From positions 4,527,524 through 4,565,499 of the forward strand of contig CP070648.1 in the NCBI GenBank assembly GCA_020354555.1: a stretch of DNA of 37,976 nucleotides, given 5' to 3'. Each line of letters begins with the position of its first letter. Position 1 is the stretch's first letter. This document shows positions 24,859 to 32,483 of this stretch, in pieces. The notes beneath the pieces were generated by a model, which worked only from the letters and a program-made list of their open reading frames with translations, had not been told where the DNA came from and made no database searches. This stretch comes from Armatimonadota bacterium (GTDB lineage: Bacteria; Armatimonadota; Hebobacteria; GCA-020354555; CP070648). The translations under genes were made by a program, and so were the position numbers.

Positions 24859-26181
24859 ATGAGGCACGCATTTCTAGTCTTTCTCGTGGTCGGCGCGCTG
24901 TTCGCGCTGCTCGCGCGGCGGGGCGGCGACGGCGGCGGAGCGGACGGGCGCACGGCGATTGAGTTCTGGGCCTACGCGGGGGGCGGATCGTCGGACTTGA
25001 CCATGCGCTGCTGGGACGAGATGGCGCGCGCCTTCGAGCGGGCCAACCCCGGCGTGCGCGTGAGGATGGTGACCAACATCAGCCACGGCCAGTACCTGTC
25101 GGTGCTGACGACGCGGTTCATCGGCGGCAATCCTCCCGACGTGTTCATCATGGACGACAACACGACGCCCGACCTCAACCGCGAGCGGCTGCTGCTGCCG
25201 TTGAACGAGTTCATTGACCGCGACCCCGACTACCACCTCGAGGACTTCCCACCCAGCATGCTGCGCGACGGCTGCGTCGGGACAGTCCGCTACAGCATTC
25301 CGTTCTACGGGGGCTACGGGTGCCTGTTCTATCGCACCGATCTGTTCCGGAGAGCCGGCGTCGAGCCGCCGACGACGTGGCAGGAGCTGCTCGACGCCTG
25401 CCGCGCGCTGCAAGCCAAGCTCGGCATGAAGTACCCGTTCGCCATGGAGCCCACCGCCGGATTCTGGATGATGCCGTGGATCTGGCAGAACGGCGGCGAC
25501 ATCCTGAGCCCCGACCATCGCAAGGTCCTGGTTGACACGCCGCAAGCCATCGGGGCGGTGCAATTCGTGCACGACCTGATGTACAAGCACGCGGTGATGG
25601 ATCCGTCCCTGGCGTCCGGCACGACCCTCGATTCCCTGTGGTCGTCCGGGCAGGTTGCATTCATGATCAACGGGGCCTGGATCATCGGCATGCACGACCG
25701 CAATTTCCCGCAGTGGCAGGGCAAGTGGCAGATCGCGCCGCTGCCGGCGGGCGTCGCGAACGTCGGCTTCTTCGGCGGCCAGCACTTGATGATCGCCAAG
25801 GCGTGCAAGCACCCGGAGGAGGCGTGGCGGTTTATGGTCTTTGTCACGTCGCCGCAGAGCCAACTGCAGTGGGCCGAACTCACCGGTTCGCCGCCATCCA
25901 ACCTGCGCGTGTTCGAGATGCCGGAGTTTCGCGCGGGACAGCCGCAGCTTGCGCGCATGCGCGAGGCCATGCTCCACGGGCGCAACAACCCGCTCGCGCC
26001 GTTCTTCGTCAAGATCTGGTACGGGCGGTTTCAGAGCCGCGTGCTCGATGTCGTGATGAAGGATCCGCATGCCGACATCGCCGCAGCGATGGGCGAAGCG
26101 GCGCGCGAGATGCAGGCGGTCGTGGACGATTACTGGATGATTCACACGCACTTCGTGCAGGGAGGATGCGGCCCTGAGTAA
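24859..26181 (+). CDS. Family 1 extracellular sugar-binding protein
   Basis: 440 residues. An N-terminal hydrophobic stretch (FLVFLVVGALFALLA) is followed by Arg-Arg and a Gly-rich linker, and no lipobox Cys is present. The protein therefore seems held by an uncleaved anchor, or is released by a signal peptidase. Family landmarks are IEFWAYAGGG, NISHGQYLSVLTTRFIGGNPPDVFIMD, IPFYGGYGCLFYRTDLFRRAGVEPPTTWQEL, read here as separate blocks, and AFMINGAWIIGM. It is the ligand-binding part of a MalE-like importer for an oligosaccharide. Two permease genes follow directly. The ligand cannot be named, but the neighbouring isomerase and URO-D-like genes suggest the same substrate. Confidence 0.93.
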   Translation: MRHAFLVFLVVGALFALLARRGGDGGGADGRTAIEFWAYAGGGSSDLTMRCWDEMARAFERANPGVRVRMVTNISHGQYLSVLTTRFIGGNPPDVFIMDDNTTPDLNRERLLLPLNEFIDRDPDYHLEDFPPSMLRDGCVGTVRYSIPFYGGYGCLFYRTDLFRRAGVEPPTTWQELLDACRALQAKLGMKYPFAMEPTAGFWMMPWIWQNGGDILSPDHRKVLVDTPQAIGAVQFVHDLMYKHAVMDPSLASGTTLDSLWSSGQVAFMINGAWIIGMHDRNFPQWQGKWQIAPLPAGVANVGFFGGQHLMIAKACKHPEEAWRFMVFVTSPQSQLQWAELTGSPPSNLRVFEMPEFRAGQPQLARMREAMLHGRNNPLAPFFVKIWYGRFQSRVLDVVMKDPHADIAAAMGEAAREMQAVVDDYWMIHTHFVQGGCGPE

Positions 26182-26185
26182 GCGC

Positions 26186-27151
26186 GTGCGGCAACCACGG
26201 AAGTCGGCCACGGGCGGGCCGGCGCCATCCCCGGCTGCGGGTGCTGCGGCAGGAATGCTTCCCGCGGCGCCGCCCGGCTCGGGCCTGACGAGGCGCCGGC
26301 ACGAAGCGCTGACCGGCGGCACCTTCCTGCTGCCCGGCCTGTTCATCATCTTCCTCTGCGTGATGATCCCGAGCGCGCTCGCCCTCGGGCTGTCGTTCAC
26401 GCATTGCAGCCGCTTCCTGTCCCTCCAGTGGGCGGGGCTCTACAACTACCGGAAGCTCCTGAGCGACCCCGTCGTGTTGAAGGCCTTCGGCAACACCTTG
26501 CGCTACGTGGTCGTGTTCGTGCCCGCGAACTTCATCATCTCGATGGCGATCGCGCTGCTCCTCAACCGTCAGTTCCGCGGCATCAAGGTCGTGCGCTCGA
26601 TCTATTTCGTGCCGGTGGCGGTTTCCAGCGTCGTCGCGATCAGCATCTTCCGCTTCATGTTCGACCGCAACTACGGGCCGATCAACGCGGCGCTCGGCAC
26701 GCTCGGCTTCGAGAAAGTGCCGTGGCTGTGGAGCGCGGAGTGGGCGCTGTGGGCGATCATCATGCTCATGCTGTGGAAGAGTGCGGCGTTCTTCTCGCTC
26801 ATCCTGCTCGCGGCGCTGCAAGACGTGCCCGAGGACCTCAAGCAGGCCGCGACGGTTGATGGCGCGGGCACGGTCGCGCAATTCGCGCACGTCACGTTCC
26901 CCTCGATTCGCGGCGTCGCGATGACGGTGATCATCCTGTCGAGCATCGGGGCGTTCCGCGTCTTCGAGCCGATGTTCGTCCTGACCAGAGGCGGGCCGAA
27001 CGATGCCACCCAGACGGTTGCCCTCCAGGCCTATGACACGGCGTTCACCAACGGCGAGCTGGGCTACGCGTGCGCGATTTCGTTCGCACTGCTCGCCGTG
27101 ATCGTGGCCGCGACCGCGCTGCTCAACAAGCTCACTGCGAGGCACGCATGA
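26186..27151 (+). CDS. Carbohydrate ABC permease, MalF type
   Basis: 321 residues with a basic, Pro- and Ala-rich cytoplasmic N-terminus, then six membrane segments. The ATPase-contacting EAA loop reads LKQAATVDGAGTVAQFAHVT, complete with the conserved Gly. The GTG start at 26186 has no ribosome binding site at normal distance. A CTG at 26174, eight bases after GGAGG (26161-26165), would give the N-terminus MSKRVRQPRKS and overlap the preceding stop codon; it may be the true start. The gene is coupled to the next permease by an ATGA overlap. Confidence 0.9.
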   Translation: MRQPRKSATGGPAPSPAAGAAAGMLPAAPPGSGLTRRRHEALTGGTFLLPGLFIIFLCVMIPSALALGLSFTHCSRFLSLQWAGLYNYRKLLSDPVVLKAFGNTLRYVVVFVPANFIISMAIALLLNRQFRGIKVVRSIYFVPVAVSSVVAISIFRFMFDRNYGPINAALGTLGFEKVPWLWSAEWALWAIIMLMLWKSAAFFSLILLAALQDVPEDLKQAATVDGAGTVAQFAHVTFPSIRGVAMTVIILSSIGAFRVFEPMFVLTRGGPNDATQTVALQAYDTAFTNGELGYACAISFALLAVIVAATALLNKLTARHA

Positions 27152-28020
27152 GGCGGCGGCGCGCGACGACGAAAGAGCTGGCGCTCACCGCCGCCTACGC
27201 CATGGTGCTGGCTGCCGGCATCGTCGTGTTCGGCTTTCCGCTCTATTGGATGGTGCGCGGCTCGCTCATAGACCAGGCGATGTGGATGCGGGTGCCGTTG
27301 GTCTGGATCCCGCCGCTGAGGGACCTCTCGCTCAACGCCTTCTTCAGCATTTTCGCCAGCGAGCAGTTCCGCATGTCGCGGGTGCTGTTCAACACCGCGA
27401 CCGTCGCCGTGCTCATCATGGGGCTCAACGTCGTGTTCGACTGCATGGCGGGCTTCGCGCTGTCCAAGATGCGCCTGCCCGGCAAAACGCTCATCCTCGC
27501 GGTGCTGCTGATTACGATGATGGTGCCCTTCGAGGGCATGATGGTGCCGCTCTACCTCACCGTGACCCGAATCGGCCTCGCCGACACCTTGCTCGGCATC
27601 ATCCTCCCCGGCGCGGCGAGCGCGTTCTCGATCGTACTGATGTGGCGGTTCTTCAACAGCGTCCCCGACGAGATCATCGAGGCCGCCGTCGTCGACGGCG
27701 CGAGCTGGGGGCAGATTCTGTTCTTAGTCGCCATGCCCGCCGCCGCGCCCGCGATCGCCACCATCGCCGTTTTCAGCTTCCTCGCGGGCTGGGAGGCGTT
27801 CGTCTGGCCGATGCTCATTACCGACCCGGAGAGCGCGTTCGACGTGCTGCAGAAAGTGCTCGCCAACGCGACCTATGTGAGCATGGGCGGGACGACCGAG
27901 ACCGAATGGGCCTACCTCATGGCCGCCGCGCTCATCTCGACGCTCCCGGTGCTCGCGCTCTTCCTGCTCTTCCAGCGGTTCTTCATCGCCGGGTTGACCG
28001 GAGGCGCCGTCAAGGGGTAG
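27148..28020 (+). CDS. Carbohydrate ABC permease, MalG type
   Basis: 290 residues with six membrane segments. The ATG at 27148 overlaps the previous stop codon as ATGA and has GAGG five bases upstream. The EAA loop reads EIIEAAVVDGASWGQILFLV. N-terminal GFPLYWMVRGSL, LSLNAFFSIF, and MVPFEGMMVPLYLTVTRIGL are typical of MalG-like subunits. It pairs with the MalF-type subunit to form the membrane channel. No MsmK/UgpC-like ATPase gene follows in this cluster, so a shared ATPase encoded elsewhere is expected. A 68-base gap leads to the O-methyltransferase gene. Confidence 0.93.
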   Translation: MRRRRATTKELALTAAYAMVLAAGIVVFGFPLYWMVRGSLIDQAMWMRVPLVWIPPLRDLSLNAFFSIFASEQFRMSRVLFNTATVAVLIMGLNVVFDCMAGFALSKMRLPGKTLILAVLLITMMVPFEGMMVPLYLTVTRIGLADTLLGIILPGAASAFSIVLMWRFFNSVPDEIIEAAVVDGASWGQILFLVAMPAAAPAIATIAVFSFLAGWEAFVWPMLITDPESAFDVLQKVLANATYVSMGGTTETEWAYLMAAALISTLPVLALFLLFQRFFIAGLTGGAVKG

Positions 28021-28088
28021 GCGATCGGGAACCCCGCTCGCCCGGAGACTGCCCGAGGTGTTGCGGCCGCGGAGGCAGAAGAAGGGGA

Positions 28089-28862
28089 ATGATTCCTGTG
28101 CGTCGGAGGAGTGCCGTCGTGGTCGTGACCCATCGCAGCGATACCTGGGACAGCTACCCCATGGACTACTCGAATCCGCATCTCGCCCTCGAACCACTGG
28201 AGGACGAGATCGCGGTAGTGGGCGAGGCGCTGAACGTCCTGTGCGAGGCCGGCATCCTGCCGCGCACGGAGTACGATCACGACAAGATGCTCGCCCACCG
28301 ACGGGCGGTTGCCGAGCGGTTCGAGATTCCGTGGACCGCGATCACCCCCCGCGTGCAGCGCCTGCTCTACGCGATCAACGCCATAGCGCAGCCGCAGAAT
28401 ATGATCGCCGCCGGCGTATTCTGCGGCAACACCTTCATTTCCAATGCCGGCGCCGCCGTCGGCCCGGGGGCGTGCTACACCGCTACGAACCTGATCGGCG
28501 TCGAGGTCAAACCGGAAGAAGCGGAACGAGCAGAGCGGAACGTCAGACGCATAGACCCCACGGGCGTCGCTCGCGTCGTGGCGGCGGATGCGGTGGATGT
28601 CGTGGCGCAGTTCCAGGAGCAGCTTGACCTGCTCTATCTCGACGCCGACGGCGACCGCGGGCGCGGCAAGGGGATCTACCTCGAGATCCTCGAGGCGGGC
28701 TATGCGCTCATGCCCGCAGGCAGCATCGTCCTCGCCCACAACAGCGTCAATGCCGCCGAGCGGCTCAAGCACTATCTCGACTTCGTCCGCGACCCCGCCA
28801 AGTTCCGCGCCAGCGTCAACGTCATCCTCGACACTGAGGGCGTAGAGGTGTCGGCGAAGTAG
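28089..28862 (+). CDS. SAM-dependent O-methyltransferase-like protein
   Basis: 257 residues with a class I methyltransferase core. MIAAGVFCGNTFISNAG corresponds to the SAM-binding loop region and LIGVEVKPEEAERAERNVR to the acidic loop. LDLLYLDADGDRGRGKGIYL carries the metal-site Asp pattern of catechol O-methyltransferase-like enzymes, and PAGSIVLAHNSVNAAERL the later Asn. The acceptor is unknown. The ATG lies after GAAGGGGA with very short spacing, so GTG codons near 28120 are alternative starts. It ends the plus-strand sugar locus and converges on the GATase/NodB-like gene 34 bases away, which shares the locus but not the strand. Confidence 0.8.
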   Translation: MIPVRRRSAVVVVTHRSDTWDSYPMDYSNPHLALEPLEDEIAVVGEALNVLCEAGILPRTEYDHDKMLAHRRAVAERFEIPWTAITPRVQRLLYAINAIAQPQNMIAAGVFCGNTFISNAGAAVGPGACYTATNLIGVEVKPEEAERAERNVRRIDPTGVARVVAADAVDVVAQFQEQLDLLYLDADGDRGRGKGIYLEILEAGYALMPAGSIVLAHNSVNAAERLKHYLDFVRDPAKFRASVNVILDTEGVEVSAK

Positions 28863-28896
28863 CGGCGGTCATCCCCGGGGCGAACCCGACGCGCGG

Positions 28897-30708
28897 CTAA
28901 CGAGAGGCAAACTTCACCGCCACGTCGTGCTCTCCGCGGGGCAGCGGCACGAGCACCCATGTCCTTCCGAAGCGTCGTTCGACGTGGAACCGCACGGGCT
29001 TGCCGTCCACCAGGCAGCGGGTTGGCTTCTCCCGCCCGAGCGGCAGCTTGACGACGAAGCCGCCGCTGTAGCCGCAGCGCGCGGTGAACGACACGGCGTC
29101 GCCGCCCGCCCGCGCCCGACCGATCCGCCCCCGCGATCGCTGCCACCACCATCGCCACAGCTCGTCACTGCCCATGAAGACCGCCCGCAGCTTGCGCCCC
29201 CGCACGTATCGCAGCAACTCGTCAATCGCCGTCCGACAGGCGGGGTAGCTGGCGATGTAGACGGGATGATAGAACATGTTCATCGTCATGTGGTATCGCG
29301 CCGCGATGTCAACCGCGTGGCGGAGCATGCGGAAATCGGTCGCACCGCCTTCATACCCGACCTCGTAAGCGACGATGGGCTCCTGCACGAACGGGATTCG
29401 CGCATTGCCCCCGCGCCAGTCGTCGCGGAAGAAGTACGGGAACGCGGTGCCGAAGGCGAAGCCCATGCGGTTGACCGGGTTGAGCGGCGGCGAGCCGTAA
29501 TGGATGCGGCTGTTGTCCGCCTTGGCCCCCGCCGCGAGCATCCATTTCGCGGGCTCCGCCCACCCCGCCCAGCGGCACCAGTGGTTGACGGTGCAGACCG
29601 GCGCGCGCCCGAACGCGGCGCGATAGAGCGCGACCTGCGCGGCGACGTCCTGCTCCGCGAACGGGCCGGGGTGGGTGAACCCGTCCATGAAGTTGTAATG
29701 CAGGCTCAACTCATGCCCGTTGGCGCGGATGCGCCGGAACTCCTGGCGGCTGATCGCGAACCGGCCGTCCAGCGGCATCAGGTTGATGTGATACGGCAGC
29801 CCCCGGCTCCTCATGAAGTCCGAAGCGGGAAGGTGCACCCCGGGCTGGCACTCATCATCGCCCCCGAAGTGGAACAGCGCGTCGGGCACTGCGCCGTCCG
29901 TGGGCGGCAACTGGTGCAGCATCGGCGTCGGGCGGCGCGCGAGCATGTTCTGCACCAGCAGCGCAAGCTCATCGGCATAGGGGACGTGGGGCGAATTGCT
30001 GCCGATGACCATCGCGTCGCCGAACCGCAGGTAGCCGTCGCCGTCGTAGTCGCGGTCAATCGGGCGGCCCTGCTGGAGCGCCCAGATGGTATGCGGCACA
30101 TCGAAGCCGAAGTAGAACGCCCAACCCTTGCCGACGCGGCGCGCCGTCACAATCGCGAGCCGGGTCGCGCGCGCCCGCGCTCCGTCGTCCGGTGCCGCCG
30201 CATGCGGCGCGAAGAACCGCGCCACCTCGCGGCCTTTCACCGGTACCACGGGGCGAACCGGTGAGATGATGATGAGCCGCTGCTCGGGCGCCAGCGGCGA
30301 GTGGATCCCGTGCGTCAGCGTGCCGCGTGTGAATTCGAGGTAGCCGGTGATGGCGAATTCATCCTCCGGCTGGGGCACCGCCGCACGCGGACGAATGCCG
30401 AACAGCCCATCCAGCCCCTCAACCGCGAATCCGATGAGCGTGCCGCCGGCGCGCACCCACTCCGTCAGGGCGGCGGCGGCTTCGCCCGGCACCGCTTCGG
30501 CGACGCCGCCGAGGATGATGCTGCCGAGCCGTGCGAGGCGTTTCGGCGTGGCGAGCGCCGAGGGAGGAACCCGTGCGGCGGCGATGCCGAGGCGCTCGAG
30601 CATGTCCCAGATATAGGCGTACCAGTAGTTGCGCCCGCTGCGATTGGCCTGCTCGCGCGCGGACTCATCCCAGACGACGCCGACGTCGAGCGGGCGCGAT
30701 CCGGTCAT
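28897..30708 (-). CDS. GATase-like plus NodB-like two-domain protein
   Basis: 603 residues without signal peptide. Residues 1-260 resemble the class I glutamine amidotransferase-like (ThuA or beta-galactosidase trimerisation) fold, seen in RLGSIILGGVAEAVPGE, WVRAGGTLIGFAVEGLDGLF and VGKGWAFYFGFDVPHT. D218-R-D-Y-D-G-D-G, a calcium-loop-like stretch, lies inside it. Residues 275-520 resemble a NodB barrel, with FHFGGDDE at 279-286 (the double Asp of TFDDG enzymes) and NGHELSLHYN at 330-339 in place of the second motif. A C-terminal beta domain of about 80 residues follows. The substrate is unknown. The ATG has GAGG eight bases upstream and lies ten bases after the aminotransferase gene. Confidence 0.78.
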   Translation of the reverse strand: MTGSRPLDVGVVWDESAREQANRSGRNYWYAYIWDMLERLGIAAARVPPSALATPKRLARLGSIILGGVAEAVPGEAAAALTEWVRAGGTLIGFAVEGLDGLFGIRPRAAVPQPEDEFAITGYLEFTRGTLTHGIHSPLAPEQRLIIISPVRPVVPVKGREVARFFAPHAAAPDDGARARATRLAIVTARRVGKGWAFYFGFDVPHTIWALQQGRPIDRDYDGDGYLRFGDAMVIGSNSPHVPYADELALLVQNMLARRPTPMLHQLPPTDGAVPDALFHFGGDDECQPGVHLPASDFMRSRGLPYHINLMPLDGRFAISRQEFRRIRANGHELSLHYNFMDGFTHPGPFAEQDVAAQVALYRAAFGRAPVCTVNHWCRWAGWAEPAKWMLAAGAKADNSRIHYGSPPLNPVNRMGFAFGTAFPYFFRDDWRGGNARIPFVQEPIVAYEVGYEGGATDFRMLRHAVDIAARYHMTMNMFYHPVYIASYPACRTAIDELLRYVRGRKLRAVFMGSDELWRWWWQRSRGRIGRARAGGDAVSFTARCGYSGGFVVKLPLGREKPTRCLVDGKPVRFHVERRFGRTWVLVPLPRGEHDVAVKFASR

Positions 30709-30718
30709 CCTTGCCGCC

Positions 30719-31873
30719 TCACGCCAGCCTCTCGATCACGCGCCTGACCTTCTCGGCGCCGCGCTCGTGGTCATCTCTCGCCCCGAAGGGGTAGCCGAGG
30801 ATGATGCGCGGGAGAAGCCATTCCGCATTGGGACACAGCCCGTCGGGATACTGATTGCCGCGCCCGACGTAGAGCGGGCAGTCGAGGGGGCAGCCCCGGC
30901 CATAGCCCAGGCGCTCCGCAATCAGGGGATGCTTGTACGCCGGCATATTCGTGTAGCCTACCGAGAGCGGCGCCTCCTCTTCCGCCAGCACGCGCTTGAA
31001 GTCGTCGAGCGCCATGCCCTTCTCATCGCCGCGGAACGTCGCGCCCCAGAGATGAAAGGTATGCTGCGCTTCATCGGGGCCGCGCTGGATTTCGATCCAA
31101 TCACACCCCTCAACGGCGGCGTCGTAGAGGCCTGCGTTCTCGACCAGCCCGTCAATGTACCCCCGCGCCCGCTTGAGCTGCACCAGCCCGATCGCCGCGG
31201 TCTGCTCGTTCATACGGTAGTTGAAATGAAGCCCGAACGCCACGCTGTGGAACGTCGGCGCGCTGGCATGCAGCCCCAGCGCCTTGGCCAGCGCCTCGTC
31301 ATCGGTGACCGCCATCCCGCCGTCGCCGAGGGCCATCTGCTTGGACATCTGGAAGCTGAACGATCCGATGTGCCCCCAGGTGCCCGTGTTCTTGCCCTGG
31401 TAGGTGGCGAACAGCGAATGGGCGCAGTCCTCAATCACGATCAAGCCGTGCCTGCGCGCAACTGCCATGATGCGATCCATCTCGGCAGGCAGGCCGCAGA
31501 CATGGGTGACGATCATCGCCTTCGTGCGCTCGGTGATCCTGGCCTCGATCAGGTCCGGGTCCATGTTCCAGGTCACGCGGTTGACGTCCACGAACACAGG
31601 CACCGCGTTGTTGTACATCACGGCGACCGCGCCGAACACGCACACCGGGTCGCAGATGACCTCGTCTCCCGCGCCCGCCGCGGCGGCCATCACCGCGCTG
31701 TGCAGCACGGACATCGCAGAGTTCATCGCGACACCGCGGCGCGCTCCCAGCGCCTCGGCGAACGCGGCCTCGAATGCGGGCGTCGCAGGCCCGCCCATCG
31801 AGGACAAGTTCCCCGACTCCAGCACGGCCCTGACCGCCTGCAGTTCCTCGTCGTCGAATGTCCTGACCGGCAT
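30719..31873 (-). CDS. DegT/DnrJ/EryC1/StrS sugar aminotransferase-like protein
   Basis: 384 residues. The PLP Lys is K178 in SFSFQMSKQMALGDGGM, and D149 in VIEDCAHSL supports the pyridine nitrogen. The opening PVRTFDDEELQAVRAVLESG and G-x-L-S-x-M-G-G (21-28) match the substrate-binding start of the family. In sugar biosynthesis these enzymes aminate nucleotide-linked 3-keto or 4-keto sugars. No nucleotide-sugar dehydratase is nearby, so a keto-sugar substrate made by the locus, for example by the isomerase-like protein, is a possibility. The ATG at 31873 follows GGGAGGGAG by three bases; longer starts lack family sequence. It heads a two-gene minus-strand transcript. Confidence 0.9.
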   Translation of the reverse strand: MPVRTFDDEELQAVRAVLESGNLSSMGGPATPAFEAAFAEALGARRGVAMNSAMSVLHSAVMAAAAGAGDEVICDPVCVFGAVAVMYNNAVPVFVDVNRVTWNMDPDLIEARITERTKAMIVTHVCGLPAEMDRIMAVARRHGLIVIEDCAHSLFATYQGKNTGTWGHIGSFSFQMSKQMALGDGGMAVTDDEALAKALGLHASAPTFHSVAFGLHFNYRMNEQTAAIGLVQLKRARGYIDGLVENAGLYDAAVEGCDWIEIQRGPDEAQHTFHLWGATFRGDEKGMALDDFKRVLAEEEAPLSVGYTNMPAYKHPLIAERLGYGRGCPLDCPLYVGRGNQYPDGLCPNAEWLLPRIILGYPFGARDDHERGAEKVRRVIERLA

Positions 31874-32021
31874 GTGCTCCCTCCCCGCCCCCGGGCGCGG
31901 TGTTCGCCGTGCAGCCGGCCCCCACCTGCGCCGGCACGGGAAAGCATGTGGTCGTTCGCGATCGGCCAATCAGACCCGCGCGGGACGGTTCGACCGACGC
32001 CAGGAACACCCCGAAATGAAA

Positions 32022-32047
32022 CGGCCCCGGGGCATATCCCGGGGCCG
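32022..32047 (-). terminator. Rho-independent terminator of the cold-shock gene
   Basis: CGGCCCCGGG (32022-32031) and CCCGGGGCCG (32038-32047) form a perfect 10-bp stem around GCATAT. On the minus strand the stem is followed by TTTCATTTC, giving the U-rich tail. It lies 32 bases after the cold-shock stop codon. Confidence 0.85.
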
Positions 32048-32078
32048 CACGTTCCATATTCGACGCTTGGTTTGGGTT

Positions 32079-32276
32079 CTAGCGGGGTCGAACCTTGGCG
32101 GCCTGGGGGCCCTTGGCGCCCTGGGTCACCTCGAGTTCGACTTCCTGGCCCTCGCTCAGGGAACGGAACCCGTCGGACTGAATCGCGGAGTGATGCACGA
32201 ACACATCACCCTCATCAGTCTCGATGAAGCCGTAGCCCTTCGCGTCGTTGAACCACTTGACTTTGCCAGTTGTCAT
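32079..32276 (-). CDS. Cold-shock domain protein
   Basis: 65 residues, the standard size. RNP-1-like [18 protein letters not shown] and RNP-2-like DVFVHHSAI motifs are intact, and [10 protein letters not shown] ends the OB fold. Such proteins bind single-stranded nucleic acid and melt mRNA structure. The ATG at 32276 follows AAAGGAG at eight bases. The upstream in-frame extension to 32411 runs through the promoter and leader and is not coding. A perfect -35 box and about 119 bases of leader precede it, and a strong terminator follows, so it is a single-gene transcript, as usual for csp genes. Confidence 0.96.
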   Translation of the reverse strand: MTTGKVKWFNDAKGYGFIETDEGDVFVHHSAIQSDGFRSLSEGQEVELEVTQGAKGPQAAKVRPR

Positions 32277-32377
32277 GCGCGAATCTCCTTTCTGAAAGTG
32301 CACGCCGCAAGCAGGAGGTCGCACATGCGCTGACCGTAGGGGGGTAATGCTTGAGGTGTTGCCGCTTTCCACGTTCG

Positions 32378-32395
32378 GCGACGATTCCACGTCGC
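32378..32395 (-). repeat. 5'-end hairpin of the cold-shock leader
   Basis: GCGACG (32378-32383) and CGTCGC (32390-32395) flank ATTCCA, so the transcript would begin almost directly with a six-pair hairpin. TTCCACGT occurs twice, at 32367-32374 and 32385-32392. Cold-shock leaders commonly carry temperature-sensitive structure; a role here is inferred. Confidence 0.4.
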
Positions 32396-32401
32396 TACTG
32401 T

Positions 32402-32430
32402 AATATCCCATATTTCCACTGGAATGTCAA
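32402..32430 (-). promoter_or_regulatory. Cold-shock gene promoter
   Basis: On the minus strand TTGACA (32430-32425), a perfect -35 box, lies 17 bases before GATATT (32407-32402), a four-of-six -10 box. Transcription would start near 32395, leaving a leader of about 119 bases. Confidence 0.6.
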
Positions 32431-32483
32431 GTCAAACCAGGGTTTTGTCGCATCGCCTCGGTAGGGCCGGCCGCACGGCGACG

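Noticed and set aside
27246-28088. Long upstream extension of the O-methyltransferase frame
   Set aside because: It is an out-of-frame reading of the MalG-type permease gene.
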